A stretch of 64,000 nucleotides of DNA from Leptotrichia sp. oral taxon 212 (lineage in GTDB: Bacteria; Fusobacteriota; Fusobacteriia; Fusobacteriales; Leptotrichiaceae). The first letter of the stretch is position 1. Each line of letters opens with the position of its first letter. The DNA lies in the NCBI RefSeq assembly GCF_001274535.1, contig NZ_CP012410.1:2380905-2444904 (forward strand), given 5' to 3'. Under the pieces are notes generated by a model that worked only from the letters and a program-made list of their open reading frames with translations, did not search any database and was not told the origin of the DNA. Positions 56,178-64,000 of this stretch are shown here, piece after piece. The position numbers were made by a program, and so were the translations under genes.

Positions 56178-58070
56178 CTAATTTTCCCGTATCACTGCTA
56201 TAAGCAGGGCAATATCATTGTAAGTAACTCCGCTTATTCTGCTTGCCTGCCCTATTGTAGCAGGCTTTCCGTACATAAGCCCTGAAATGGCTATATTACT
56301 TAATCCCTGTATTTTTTCATAGTCAATGTTCTCTGGTATTTCCATTTTTTCAAGCTTTTCAAATTTTTCAATCTGTGCCTTCTCCCTTTCAATAAACACA
56401 TTATATTTTGCATTTATTTCAACCTGCTCCTTTGCAAGAGGTGAAAGATTTTCAGTTTCTACAAACTCTGAAAGGTTGTCATAGCTTATCTCTTTTCTCG
56501 CAAGAAATTCAAAAGCTGAAACAGGGCTATTTGCACTTTTTGTGGAAATATCCTCACTTCCATTTTTCATATTAAATTCTTTTCCAATTATTTCAAGCTT
56601 TTCATTTGTTTCCTTTGTCGGATATACAGTTATTCCTTTAAGTCTTTCTATTTCTGCTTCTATTTCATTTCTGACATTTTCCAGTTCCTTAAGCTTTTCA
56701 CCATTTAAAAGACCTATCTCCTTTGATTTTTCAAGCAGCCTTATAAAGATGTTGTCCTGTCTGAGAGTCAGCCTGTATTCCGCCCTTGACGGTAATACCC
56801 TGTATGGCTCGGGTGTTTTCTTGTTTATTATGTCATCTATCAGCACTCCTATATATCCTTCACTTCTTTCAATGACAATTTCCTTTTTGCCAAGTATTTT
56901 TCTTGCGGCATTTACTCCCGCCATGAATCCCTGACATGCAGCCTCCTCATAACCGCTCGTACCATTTATTGTACCTGCTGTATAAAGTCCATTAACTACT
57001 TTTGTTTCAAGAGTCAGGTTCAGCTGATGTGCCGGAATAAAGTCATATTCCACAGCATATCCATATCTGACTATTTTAGCATTTTCAAGCCCCGCAATTG
57101 TTTTAAGCATTGCTTCCTGTGCAAACGGAGGCATTGCTGTTGTAAATCCATTTATATATATTTCATTTGATTCAACCGATTCCTGCTCAAGAAAAATCTG
57201 ATGATTTGTTTTTTCCGGAAAGTTCATTATTTTTCTATCCAGCGAAGGACAGTGTCTTGGACCTTTCGTACTTACAATTCCTGTAACAATCGGAGAATAT
57301 TTAAGCATCTCCTTTCCTGTTTCTATGGTTTTTTCAGTTGTAAATGTAAGCCATGTCGGAAGTACCTGATTATATTCCTTTTCTGTTTCATATGAAAAAT
57401 ACCTTGGTTTATCTTCCCCCTTCAGTTCCTCCATTTTTGAAAAATCAATGCTGTTCCTGTCCACTCTCGGAGGTGTCGCAGTCTGATATCTGTCAAGTTC
57501 AAATCCATATTTTATAAGATTGTCAGGCAGTTCATCACTTGAAGGTTCTCCCTGCCTTCCTGCAGAATATTTTACATCTCCCATTATAAACTGTCCCTTT
57601 AAAAATGTACCTGTACATAGTACGACAGCCTTTGCAGCGTATTTTACTCCAAGATTGTCTATTAAACCTTTTACACTTCCGTTTTCAACAATAAGATCAT
57701 TTACAATTCCCTGTACCAGATAAAGATTTTCTTCATTTTCCACTATTTCCCTCATTTTTACCCTGTACCAGTATTTGTCAGCCTGTGCTCTTGTTATTCT
57801 TGAAGCCAGTCCCTTTGTATGATTCAGATTTTTCAGCTGAAGGTTGTAGCTGTCTATATGTCTTGCCATTTCTCCACCAAGCATTCCAAGCTCTGATACA
57901 AGATGGCTTTTTCCCGGTCCTCCTACTGAAGGATTACAGGACATCATGGCAATACTGTCTAAATATATTGTAAACAGTGCCGTTTTCAGTCCCATTCTTG
58001 CTGATGCAAGAGCGGCTTCCACTCCTGCATGTCCTGCCCCTACAACAATTATATCATAATTTCTATTCAT
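56178..58070 (-). CDS. mnmG: tRNA uridine-5-carboxymethylaminomethyl modification enzyme
   Basis: FAD-dependent partner of MnmE that modifies the wobble uridine of several tRNAs. 630 residues: IIVVGAGHAGVEAALASARMG (FAD motif), CNPSVGGPGKSHLVSE, GRQGEPSSDELP, RGPRHCPSLDRKI-like region (here KGPRHCPSLDRKI), INGTSGYEEAACQGFMAG and the C-terminal helical tail with NIAISGLMYGKPATIGQASR. Full length. mnmE is not in the window. Confidence 0.97.
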   Translation of the reverse strand: MNRNYDIIVVGAGHAGVEAALASARMGLKTALFTIYLDSIAMMSCNPSVGGPGKSHLVSELGMLGGEMARHIDSYNLQLKNLNHTKGLASRITRAQADKYWYRVKMREIVENEENLYLVQGIVNDLIVENGSVKGLIDNLGVKYAAKAVVLCTGTFLKGQFIMGDVKYSAGRQGEPSSDELPDNLIKYGFELDRYQTATPPRVDRNSIDFSKMEELKGEDKPRYFSYETEKEYNQVLPTWLTFTTEKTIETGKEMLKYSPIVTGIVSTKGPRHCPSLDRKIMNFPEKTNHQIFLEQESVESNEIYINGFTTAMPPFAQEAMLKTIAGLENAKIVRYGYAVEYDFIPAHQLNLTLETKVVNGLYTAGTINGTSGYEEAACQGFMAGVNAARKILGKKEIVIERSEGYIGVLIDDIINKKTPEPYRVLPSRAEYRLTLRQDNIFIRLLEKSKEIGLLNGEKLKELENVRNEIEAEIERLKGITVYPTKETNEKLEIIGKEFNMKNGSEDISTKSANSPVSAFEFLARKEISYDNLSEFVETENLSPLAKEQVEINAKYNVFIEREKAQIEKFEKLEKMEIPENIDYEKIQGLSNIAISGLMYGKPATIGQASRISGVTYNDIALLIAVIREN

Positions 58071-58105
58071 TTCCTGTTATCCCTTTCATTTCCCTTTATT
58101 CCAGA

Positions 58106-58927
58106 TTATCTCTTTTTCCTCTTAAAGAAATATCTGAAGTTTCTCGTGTTATCCTTTACTGCAACATAAATTTTATGTCTGTTTATATAACCGTAAAGTT
58201 TGTCATATACTTCATTATAAGTTTTTTTATAAAGCTCGGAATAATATTTTGAAAATATTTCAACATATTCCCTATCTTCAAGCATTCTAGATACATTCTT
58301 CATTCTTGCATTAAAATCAAGCTTCTTACGGAATTTCATTCTGTTCAGATCTATCAGATAAAACCCATATTTTTCAGAATCTTCTTTACGTATAAGAACA
58401 TTTCCAGGTGAATAGTCATCAAATTCAACACCCTTTTCATGCAGATTAAAAGTAAAAGCGGCAAACTGTCCTATTATTTTTTCCCTGTCCCTGTCCAGTA
58501 TTTCCTTCACTTCAGGTTTTAATTTTTCACGCCATAAAAGCTCCCTGCACGTAAACTGGTATTTCAAATCTTCACTTATATAAAAAGTTCTTTTTTCTTC
58601 CGCAGCTTCATCATAATATTCATCAAAATATGCTATAGGTTCAGGTGTATTTACTCCAAGTTCCACAAGTCTTCTTCCATACAGATATGACCTTTTTCCT
58701 TTCGATCCCTTAAAATATTTGTATATAAGCTGTATAAACGGACTTTTTTTACTGAAGCATTTTACATTTATTTCCTTTTCTTTTCCGTTATGTTCTATTT
58801 TAAATCTTTTTATCCTGTTTCTTTCTTCATTTACTGATTCTCCTGAATTATCAAAGTTTCTTAAAACTTCCAGAAGAACTTCCCTGTCATAACCTTCCGT
58901 TATTTCATAATTAGTTTTTTCAGACAT
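58106..58927 (-). CDS. WaaP/Kdo-kinase-like lipopolysaccharide kinase family protein
   Basis: 273 residues from the ATG at 58927, chosen because AAAGAGGA lies just upstream; a longer frame to 58960 contains that site. Protein-kinase-like fold: SYLYGRRLVELGVNTPEPIA, then the catalytic loop GVEFDDYSPGNVLIRK and the metal-binding YLIDLNRMKF, as in WaaP and KdkA. It would phosphorylate Kdo or heptose in the lipooligosaccharide inner core. Located between mnmG and a TPR protein rather than in the sugar clusters. Confidence 0.78.
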   Translation of the reverse strand: MSEKTNYEITEGYDREVLLEVLRNFDNSGESVNEERNRIKRFKIEHNGKEKEINVKCFSKKSPFIQLIYKYFKGSKGKRSYLYGRRLVELGVNTPEPIAYFDEYYDEAAEEKRTFYISEDLKYQFTCRELLWREKLKPEVKEILDRDREKIIGQFAAFTFNLHEKGVEFDDYSPGNVLIRKEDSEKYGFYLIDLNRMKFRKKLDFNARMKNVSRMLEDREYVEIFSKYYSELYKKTYNEVYDKLYGYINRHKIYVAVKDNTRNFRYFFKRKKR

Positions 58928-59028
58928 ACAATCCTCTTTATTTTTCTTTATAAAATTCAATTCATAGATTTTATCATAATTTTCCTATTTTATCAAACAT
59001 AATCAGTAATTTGAATACACTAACCGGA

Positions 59029-60030
59029 TTATTTACCGTTGCTTTTAATGTATTTTTCCTTTGCCTTTTTTATCCTTTTCTTTGCATCCTTCAGAAGCTC
59101 CTTGTCATTTACATATTTTTCAGATTTATCTATAAATTCAAGCGCCTCATCAAACTTGTTCCGCATTTCGGCAACATATGCGGAATTAAAATAATGTAAA
59201 GGATTTTCAGGTTCCAGCATAAGCAGCTTGTCACATACTTTCTTTGCCCTCTCAAAATCCTTTGTCGAGGAAGCGTACCTTCCTTCCAGATTCAGTACCT
59301 TTTCCTTTGCAATTCCGCTATTCGCATAGTTTATAAGAAGCAGTTCTATCTCCTCATATTTTTCAGCCTTAATGAGCATTTCATAAAAGTTTTCAAATAC
59401 AAAATCCTCAGCATTGCTGAAATTTATAGCAATATTATAATATTTTATTGCTTCTTCAATGTTTCCTGCAGTATTTTTCAGTTCACCCATTTTCATGTAA
59501 ATATAATATTCCTCTACATTGTTCTCCTTATCTGCAAGTCTTTTCTCATATATATCCATTGCCCTGTCAAACTGGTTCATTCTTATAAGACATTCAGCCT
59601 TGTCCATATATCCTTCAGTATTTGAAGGCTCCCTTTCTATGGCCCTGTCCAGCATTTCCAGCGCTTTCCTGTAATATTTCAATTCCATATAGCAGAGTCC
59701 CATATTAAGCATTACATGGTAATTGCTTTCAGATTCAGAATATTTCTCATAATAGGAAAGTGCCTTTTTATACTTTCCTGTGGCCTGACTGAGATATCCC
59801 ATATTGAATATTACTTCAAGATTATCACTATACTTTTTATATGCTGTTTCACTGTATTTCATGGCTTCCTTGTAAAATCCTGTATCTGAATATATTTTTG
59901 AAAGCATTGTCAATGCCTGATAATTTCCTTCTTCCATTTCAAGGACTGTTTCAAAATATATTACAGCGTCATAAATTTTACCTTCTGTATAAGAATCCAG
60001 GGCTTCCTTTAATAATTCCTCCACATTCAT
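59029..60030 (-). CDS. TPR-repeat protein
   Basis: 333 residues made of about nine tetratricopeptide units (for example YQALTMLSKIYSDTGFYKEA, HVMLNMGLCYMELKYYRKAL, GYMDKAECLIRMNQFDRAM). No signal peptide or membrane helix, so probably a cytoplasmic scaffold. It overlaps the end of the DciA-like gene by four bases (ATGA) and precedes the kinase gene. Confidence 0.85.
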   Translation of the reverse strand: MNVEELLKEALDSYTEGKIYDAVIYFETVLEMEEGNYQALTMLSKIYSDTGFYKEAMKYSETAYKKYSDNLEVIFNMGYLSQATGKYKKALSYYEKYSESESNYHVMLNMGLCYMELKYYRKALEMLDRAIEREPSNTEGYMDKAECLIRMNQFDRAMDIYEKRLADKENNVEEYYIYMKMGELKNTAGNIEEAIKYYNIAINFSNAEDFVFENFYEMLIKAEKYEEIELLLINYANSGIAKEKVLNLEGRYASSTKDFERAKKVCDKLLMLEPENPLHYFNSAYVAEMRNKFDEALEFIDKSEKYVNDKELLKDAKKRIKKAKEKYIKSNGK

Positions 60031-61004
60031 TTTCTAAATCTCCTGTCATTATTCAGCTTTCTTATTACTTTTTCCCTTTCCTTTGAAAAAATTTCCATAT
60101 TGTCTGTCCCTATTTTAAAATCTATATAATTCTTTACGTAAATTTCAAAATCTGCAATTGTTTCCCTTCTTATTTCATCGCTCCATTCTTCATTACCCTT
60201 TATCTGGAGATTCTTCTCAATGCAGAAATAGAGAAGATCCCGGTAAACCCTTTGTGCAAGCATGTCCCTGACCTTATAATAGGTATATGCATCAGTTTCT
60301 ATCATTCTTACGGCATCCCTTTCCCCGATAAGAGGCATTTCAGTTAACAGTCTTGCCATTCCGTCTATTTTTCTGTTCTCTTTCCTGTCATAGCAGTTAA
60401 AACATATTTTTTCATCTTCTCCCGGATAAAATATTTTACCGCATTCACTGCACTCAATAAAGCCGTTTTTTAAAAGGGATTTTTCTTTTTTTCTGTTATT
60501 TTCTGCAATTTCTTTTAGCCTTATGGCAAAATTTCCATATTTTTTATCTATTTTTTCAATATTTTCCCTTATTTTTTCCTTTTCTTCAAAGGACAGTTCC
60601 TGTTCCTCCTCCTGAAAAAGAATTTTTTTTCCTGTTTTTTCATTTATTTCCGATATTTTTTCAGATTTTTTCTTCTGACTGAAATCCAGCACATTTTTTC
60701 GTAAATTTTTATTTATTTTACGTACTTCAACTTTTTCCACAACATTTCCCTGAAAAAATTCATTTATTTTTTTCATTATTATGGAAGAATATGAAACAAT
60801 ACTGTGATGAATGACCGGATCATGTACATATATTGTAAGTTCCCTCATATATAAATTTTTTGGCTCAGATTTCTCAGCTATTATATCTCCGGCAATAAAT
60901 TCCCAGTTTTTTCTAAGCTTCCAGAGAGTATACCCTTCACCTTTAAAAGCCGAACATTTCAGCTCAAATATATTTTTATCCAGTTTTTTTATTTTACTAG
61001 TCAT
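60027..61004 (-). CDS. DciA/DUF721-family protein with long zinc-finger extension
   Basis: 325 residues. The first 100 residues have the DUF721 pattern (LWKLRKNWEFIAGDIIAEKS, LYMRELTIYVHDPVIHHSIV), the family of the DciA replicative-helicase loader. A charged linker (about 105-175) leads to a Cys4 motif CSECGKIFYPGEDEKICFNC near 186-205 and a helical tail. Position next to recF and dnaA supports a role in replication initiation. Longer than the usual 100-190 residues. Confidence 0.78.
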   Translation of the reverse strand: MTSKIKKLDKNIFELKCSAFKGEGYTLWKLRKNWEFIAGDIIAEKSEPKNLYMRELTIYVHDPVIHHSIVSYSSIIMKKINEFFQGNVVEKVEVRKINKNLRKNVLDFSQKKKSEKISEINEKTGKKILFQEEEQELSFEEKEKIRENIEKIDKKYGNFAIRLKEIAENNRKKEKSLLKNGFIECSECGKIFYPGEDEKICFNCYDRKENRKIDGMARLLTEMPLIGERDAVRMIETDAYTYYKVRDMLAQRVYRDLLYFCIEKNLQIKGNEEWSDEIRRETIADFEIYVKNYIDFKIGTDNMEIFSKEREKVIRKLNNDRRFRK

Positions 61005-62088
61005 AAACCTTCACTTTCCCTTTATCCACTATGAATCTTTTCCCCTTTATTTTAAGGTCTTCCGTTGAAGTTATGAAACATTGTATTTTCTTGTTTACAA
61101 AATAATCCAGTATACTTTTTTTTCTTATTTCATCAAAGTAGGATGCAATGTCGTCCATTATAAATACGGGATATTCATTTTTTTCCTTTACAAGCATGTC
61201 TATTTCAGAAATTTTAAGGGAAAATATGATTGATTTCTTTTCCCCCTGTGAAGAAAAAGATTTTGCATTTTTTCCATTCAGTTCAAATACAAAGTCATCC
61301 TTCTGCGGTCCGATAAGACTGTATCCAAGAAATCTTTCCCTTTCAGCCTTCCTTATGCACAGTTCCTCAAACTTCTCCTTCAGTTCTTCCCTCGATTTTT
61401 TTTCAACTTCCCCTAAAAAACATTCATATTTCAGCTTCAGTTCGGATTTTTCATCGAAAAGCTTTCTATAATTGAGATTCAGGAGAATCGAAATATTTCT
61501 TATGAATTCCCTTCTGTGAACTATGATGTTCACTCCCTCTTCCACAAACTTTTCATTGTATATCTTATATATTTCTTCTCCCGTCTTCTTTTCCCTGATT
61601 AATTTATTACGTATCTTCAGTATTTTTTCAAAATCCACAATTGACCTCAAATAATCCTTTCTTGCCTGGGATATTTCATAATTGAAAAAATTTCTTCTTA
61701 CTCCGGGATTCCCAATAACTATTTCTATATCTTCAGGTATGAAGGAAATTATATTCAAAAGTCCCACATAGTCTATATATTTATTTTTGTTCCTGTTGAT
61801 GTAGAAATCCTTCCTGTCTTCATTCACATCAATTGCCATTGTATTTTCTTCGTTATTTTTTCCGGTGTATTTTCCGAATACTATAACCCTGTTCCTGTTG
61901 TATCTGAAAAGTTCCTTCAGTTTCTTTGTCCTGAAGCTTTTTCCTGTTGCTAAAAAATGAACAGCCTCTATAAAAGAAGTTTTTCCCTGTCCATTTTTTC
62001 CATATATTAAGTTGAAATTTCTGTCCAGGTCTATTTTTCCATCTTCAAGACAGCGAAAATTGCTATAGCTTATCTGGTTCAGATACAT
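60997..62088 (-). CDS. recF: DNA replication and repair protein RecF
   Basis: SMC-like ATPase that loads RecA at single-strand gaps. 363 residues: YLNQISYSNFRCLEDGKIDL, Walker A YGKNGQGKTSFIEAV near 29-43, ABC-like signature SFSSQGEKKSIIFSLK and Walker B PVFIMDDIASYFDE. Ends eight bases inside the DciA-like gene. Standard place downstream of dnaA and the S4 protein. Confidence 0.95.
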   Translation of the reverse strand: MYLNQISYSNFRCLEDGKIDLDRNFNLIYGKNGQGKTSFIEAVHFLATGKSFRTKKLKELFRYNRNRVIVFGKYTGKNNEENTMAIDVNEDRKDFYINRNKNKYIDYVGLLNIISFIPEDIEIVIGNPGVRRNFFNYEISQARKDYLRSIVDFEKILKIRNKLIREKKTGEEIYKIYNEKFVEEGVNIIVHRREFIRNISILLNLNYRKLFDEKSELKLKYECFLGEVEKKSREELKEKFEELCIRKAERERFLGYSLIGPQKDDFVFELNGKNAKSFSSQGEKKSIIFSLKISEIDMLVKEKNEYPVFIMDDIASYFDEIRKKSILDYFVNKKIQCFITSTEDLKIKGKRFIVDKGKVKVYD

Positions 62089-62126
62089 ATATTTTCCCCT
62101 CTGTATTTTTCTATATTTTTAGACAG

Positions 62127-62366
62127 CTATTCTGTAGGAGCCTTAACTTTTATCTTTTCTCCGTTAAACTCTACAATGTATCCGTCATATATTTTCTTTC
62201 CTCTTCTTGTTTCAACTTCTCCGTTTACTTTCACTTCCCCGTTCAGTATGAACATCTTGGATTCCACTCCGGAAGCCGTAAAATTTGCCCATTTTAAAAG
62301 CTGGTCCAGTTTTATAAATTCTGTATTTATTTCAACAATTTCGATTTCATCATCTTTTTTTTTCAT
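62127..62366 (-). CDS. yaaA: S4-domain protein YaaA
   Basis: 79 residues from the ATG at 62366, preceded by AAGGA; the ATG at 62384 lies before that site. One S4 RNA-binding domain: FIKLDQLLKWANFTASGVES, then FILNGEVKVNGEVETRRGKK and a short basic end. In many bacteria this small protein lies between dnaA/dnaN and recF; here it sits between dnaA and recF with no dnaN. Confidence 0.9.
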   Translation of the reverse strand: MKKKDDEIEIVEINTEFIKLDQLLKWANFTASGVESKMFILNGEVKVNGEVETRRGKKIYDGYIVEFNGEKIKVKAPTE

Positions 62367-62416
62367 ATTTTTCCTTTCCGGCATAACCTTTTATATTCTT
62401 CAGCCTTTTACATCCC

Positions 62417-63763
62417 TTATTTTGAGATGCTCTGTTTCAGCCTGTCCATTTCCCCTTTAAATATCTTACTTTCTTCCATCTTACCTTCAATTTTTCTTAT
62501 ACTGCTTATAACAGTACTGTGATCCTTTCCGCCAAAAAGCCCTCCAATTGTAGTAAGATTAAGATCCAGCCTGTTTTTCAGAAGGAACATTGCAATCTGT
62601 CTTGCATTCACTATTTTCTTCTGTCTTTTCTTAGATTTCATATCAGAAACAGGAACTTCATATTCTACAGATACTGTTTCTATTATCTTTTCAGCCGTTA
62701 TTTCAGCACGCTGCTTTCTTATCCTGTTAGCCAGCTCATCCTGTACCTGCTGCAACGTTATCTTTTCATTAAGAAGTTTCGATCTGGCACTCATTGACGT
62801 CAGCATCCCTTCCATTTCCCTTACATTCGTATCAACAGTGTCTGCTATATATTCAAGTATATTATCATCAATTTCAATATTTCTTACAACCGCATAATTT
62901 TTTAGAATCGCTACCCTTGTTTCAAAGCCCGGCTGCTGCATTTCCACTGAAAGACCCGACAGAAACCTTGATTCCATCCTTTTGGAAAGATTTTTTATAT
63001 CCTTTGGATATCTGTCACTTATCATTATTATCTGTTTTCCAAGTTCCTGCAGTTTGTTGAATGTATGAAAAAACTCCTCTTCAATTGTTCCTCCACCTTT
63101 TCCAAAAACCTTTTCAAAAAACTGTATATCATCCAGAAGAAGTACATCAAGGCTTCTGAAAACATCTCTGAACTCCTGTATTTCACCTTTCTGAAGCATC
63201 TGGAAGAATGTATTTGAAAATTCTTCCGAAGTGGAATAAAACACCTTCTTGTAAGGATATCTCTCAACTACGGCATTTCCCACAGCCTGAAGCAGATGTG
63301 TCTTTCCGAGACCTGAACCTCCATATATAAGAAGCGGATTATAAACAGGTATTTCATTCTCGACCACAGCAAGGCATGCATTAAATGCCAGTTTGCTATT
63401 TTCACCTACTACAAAATTTTCAAGCTTATTTTTTTCGTTCAGACCTGTATTCAGTCTTTCATTCCTGTCAGATCTGTTTTCTGAAAATCTGTAGCTGCTG
63501 TTCTGTACAGTTTCCTGAACCTTCACTTCAAAAACTGTTTTTATTTCCTCATCAGTCATTATTTCAATTATTTCTTCTATCTGATCCTTATATTTCTCAA
63601 TGTTCTTTTTTACAAGATTTGTGCTGCAAACCAGCTTTAATGTGTCATCTGAAATTTCTTCCGCCTCTACATTCTTAAAAAATGTGTTATACTCTACCTC
63701 GTTCACTCTCTTTTTTATAAGTTTTAAGATTTTCTCCCATAGTTTTGAGGCACTTAGTTCCAT
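62417..63763 (-). CDS. dnaA: Chromosomal replication initiator DnaA
   Basis: 448 residues with all four domains: N-terminal interaction domain (1-85), variable linker (about 86-112), AAA+ ATPase with Walker A GGSGLGKT (148-155), Walker B LLLDDIQF and sensor ISDRYPKDIKNL, and the DNA-binding C-terminal domain with GGKDHSTVISSIRKI. A promoter and AAGGAG site precede it. dnaN is not adjacent, as the S4 gene and recF follow directly. Confidence 0.98.
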   Translation of the reverse strand: MELSASKLWEKILKLIKKRVNEVEYNTFFKNVEAEEISDDTLKLVCSTNLVKKNIEKYKDQIEEIIEIMTDEEIKTVFEVKVQETVQNSSYRFSENRSDRNERLNTGLNEKNKLENFVVGENSKLAFNACLAVVENEIPVYNPLLIYGGSGLGKTHLLQAVGNAVVERYPYKKVFYSTSEEFSNTFFQMLQKGEIQEFRDVFRSLDVLLLDDIQFFEKVFGKGGGTIEEEFFHTFNKLQELGKQIIMISDRYPKDIKNLSKRMESRFLSGLSVEMQQPGFETRVAILKNYAVVRNIEIDDNILEYIADTVDTNVREMEGMLTSMSARSKLLNEKITLQQVQDELANRIRKQRAEITAEKIIETVSVEYEVPVSDMKSKKRQKKIVNARQIAMFLLKNRLDLNLTTIGGLFGGKDHSTVISSIRKIEGKMEESKIFKGEMDRLKQSISK

Positions 63764-63798
63764 ATATTTACAACTCCTTTTACGTTATTTCCATATTG

Positions 63799-63827
63799 AA
63801 TATAACATAAAAAAAATAATTAATCAA
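63799..63827 (-). promoter_or_regulatory. dnaA promoter
   Basis: Minus-strand TTGATT (63822-63827), 17-base spacer, TATATT (63799-63804), leader of about 30 bases before the dnaA ATG. Confidence 0.65.
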
Positions 63828-64000
63828 GGAAGCCTCTTTTCAACTTTTCAACATTAATACCAACATTTTTTTTCATAATTCTAAAAGCTTTTTTTATTTT
63901 TTCAACATTTTAACATATTTTTCCACATTATCTTAAAGCTCTGTATTTTTTAGAAACTAACTTTTTTTACACACTGAAAATTTTTTTTATTTTTTTTCAA
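63828..64000. other. AT-rich region with DnaA-box-like words, possible part of oriC
   Basis: No gene is visible. TTTTCCACA (63919-63927) and TTTTACACA (63965-63973) are each one base from the DnaA box TTATnCACA, and TTTTCAACA is repeated at 63845-63853 and 63899-63907, with long A/T runs between. This position ahead of dnaA is a common site for an origin, but the region is cut by the window edge and has no perfect box. Confidence 0.4.

Overview
The window is AT-rich chromosomal DNA that looks like a Leptotrichia-type member of the Fusobacteriota. It encodes a diderm envelope (MsbA-like exporter, heptosyltransferase, Kdo/WaaP-type kinase, outer-membrane beta-barrel) together with genes usually seen in Firmicutes-like neighbourhoods (spoVG, rqcP close to mfd), Rnf subunits, and a dnaA / S4 protein / recF / DciA / mnmG / pth block close to the replication origin. 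The genus is an inference from gene content and base composition, not from a marker comparison.

Layout. (1) 1-14.7 kb, minus strand: a polysaccharide locus driven from a promoter at about 14.7 kb: initiating sugar-phosphate transferase, RmlA, ManC, an Rmd-like reductase, Gmd, a double GT4 glycosyltransferase, an acyltransferase, the Wzm/Wzt ABC exporter, a large membrane protein, GtrA, a GT2 and the start of a sugar epimerase. The combination suggests an ABC-exported polymer built from GDP-mannose-derived sugars, possibly D-rhamnose. (2) 14.8-28 kb: galU, an outer-membrane protein, a TIGR02206-like membrane protein, spoVG, rqcP, a coiled-coil protein, a lipoprotein PPIase, mfd, then apbE-rnfC-rnfD. 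(3) 28-38 kb: MsbA-like exporter, polysaccharide deacetylase and seven glycosyltransferase/ligase genes for a lipooligosaccharide. (4) 38.3-48 kb: accessory island of lipoprotein, RraB-like, Imm26-like and many paralogous membrane proteins, best read as a candidate polyimmunity locus, with a probable IS end and gene remnants. (5) 48-53.3 kb: a second glycosyltransferase block, with a UDP-galactopyranose mutase gene broken by a stop codon. (6) 53.5-55.1 kb: a two-gene ABC transporter. (7) 55.3-64 kb: tRNA-Gln, pth, mnmG, a kinase, a TPR protein, DciA-like, recF, yaaA, dnaA and an AT-rich stretch with DnaA-box-like words.

The most notable features are: at least five, probably seven, genes in the first 16 kb interrupted by what looks like one missing base in an A/T run, whereas none was noticed from 17 to 64 kb; the amber codon exactly at the conserved active-site Trp of UDP-galactopyranose mutase; the island at 38-48 kb with repeated 'membrane segments plus PH-like tail' proteins, one fused to two L7/L12-like helical motifs; and a pair of covarying hairpins placed just after two stop codons. 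All assignments are by eye from motifs; no database search was run.
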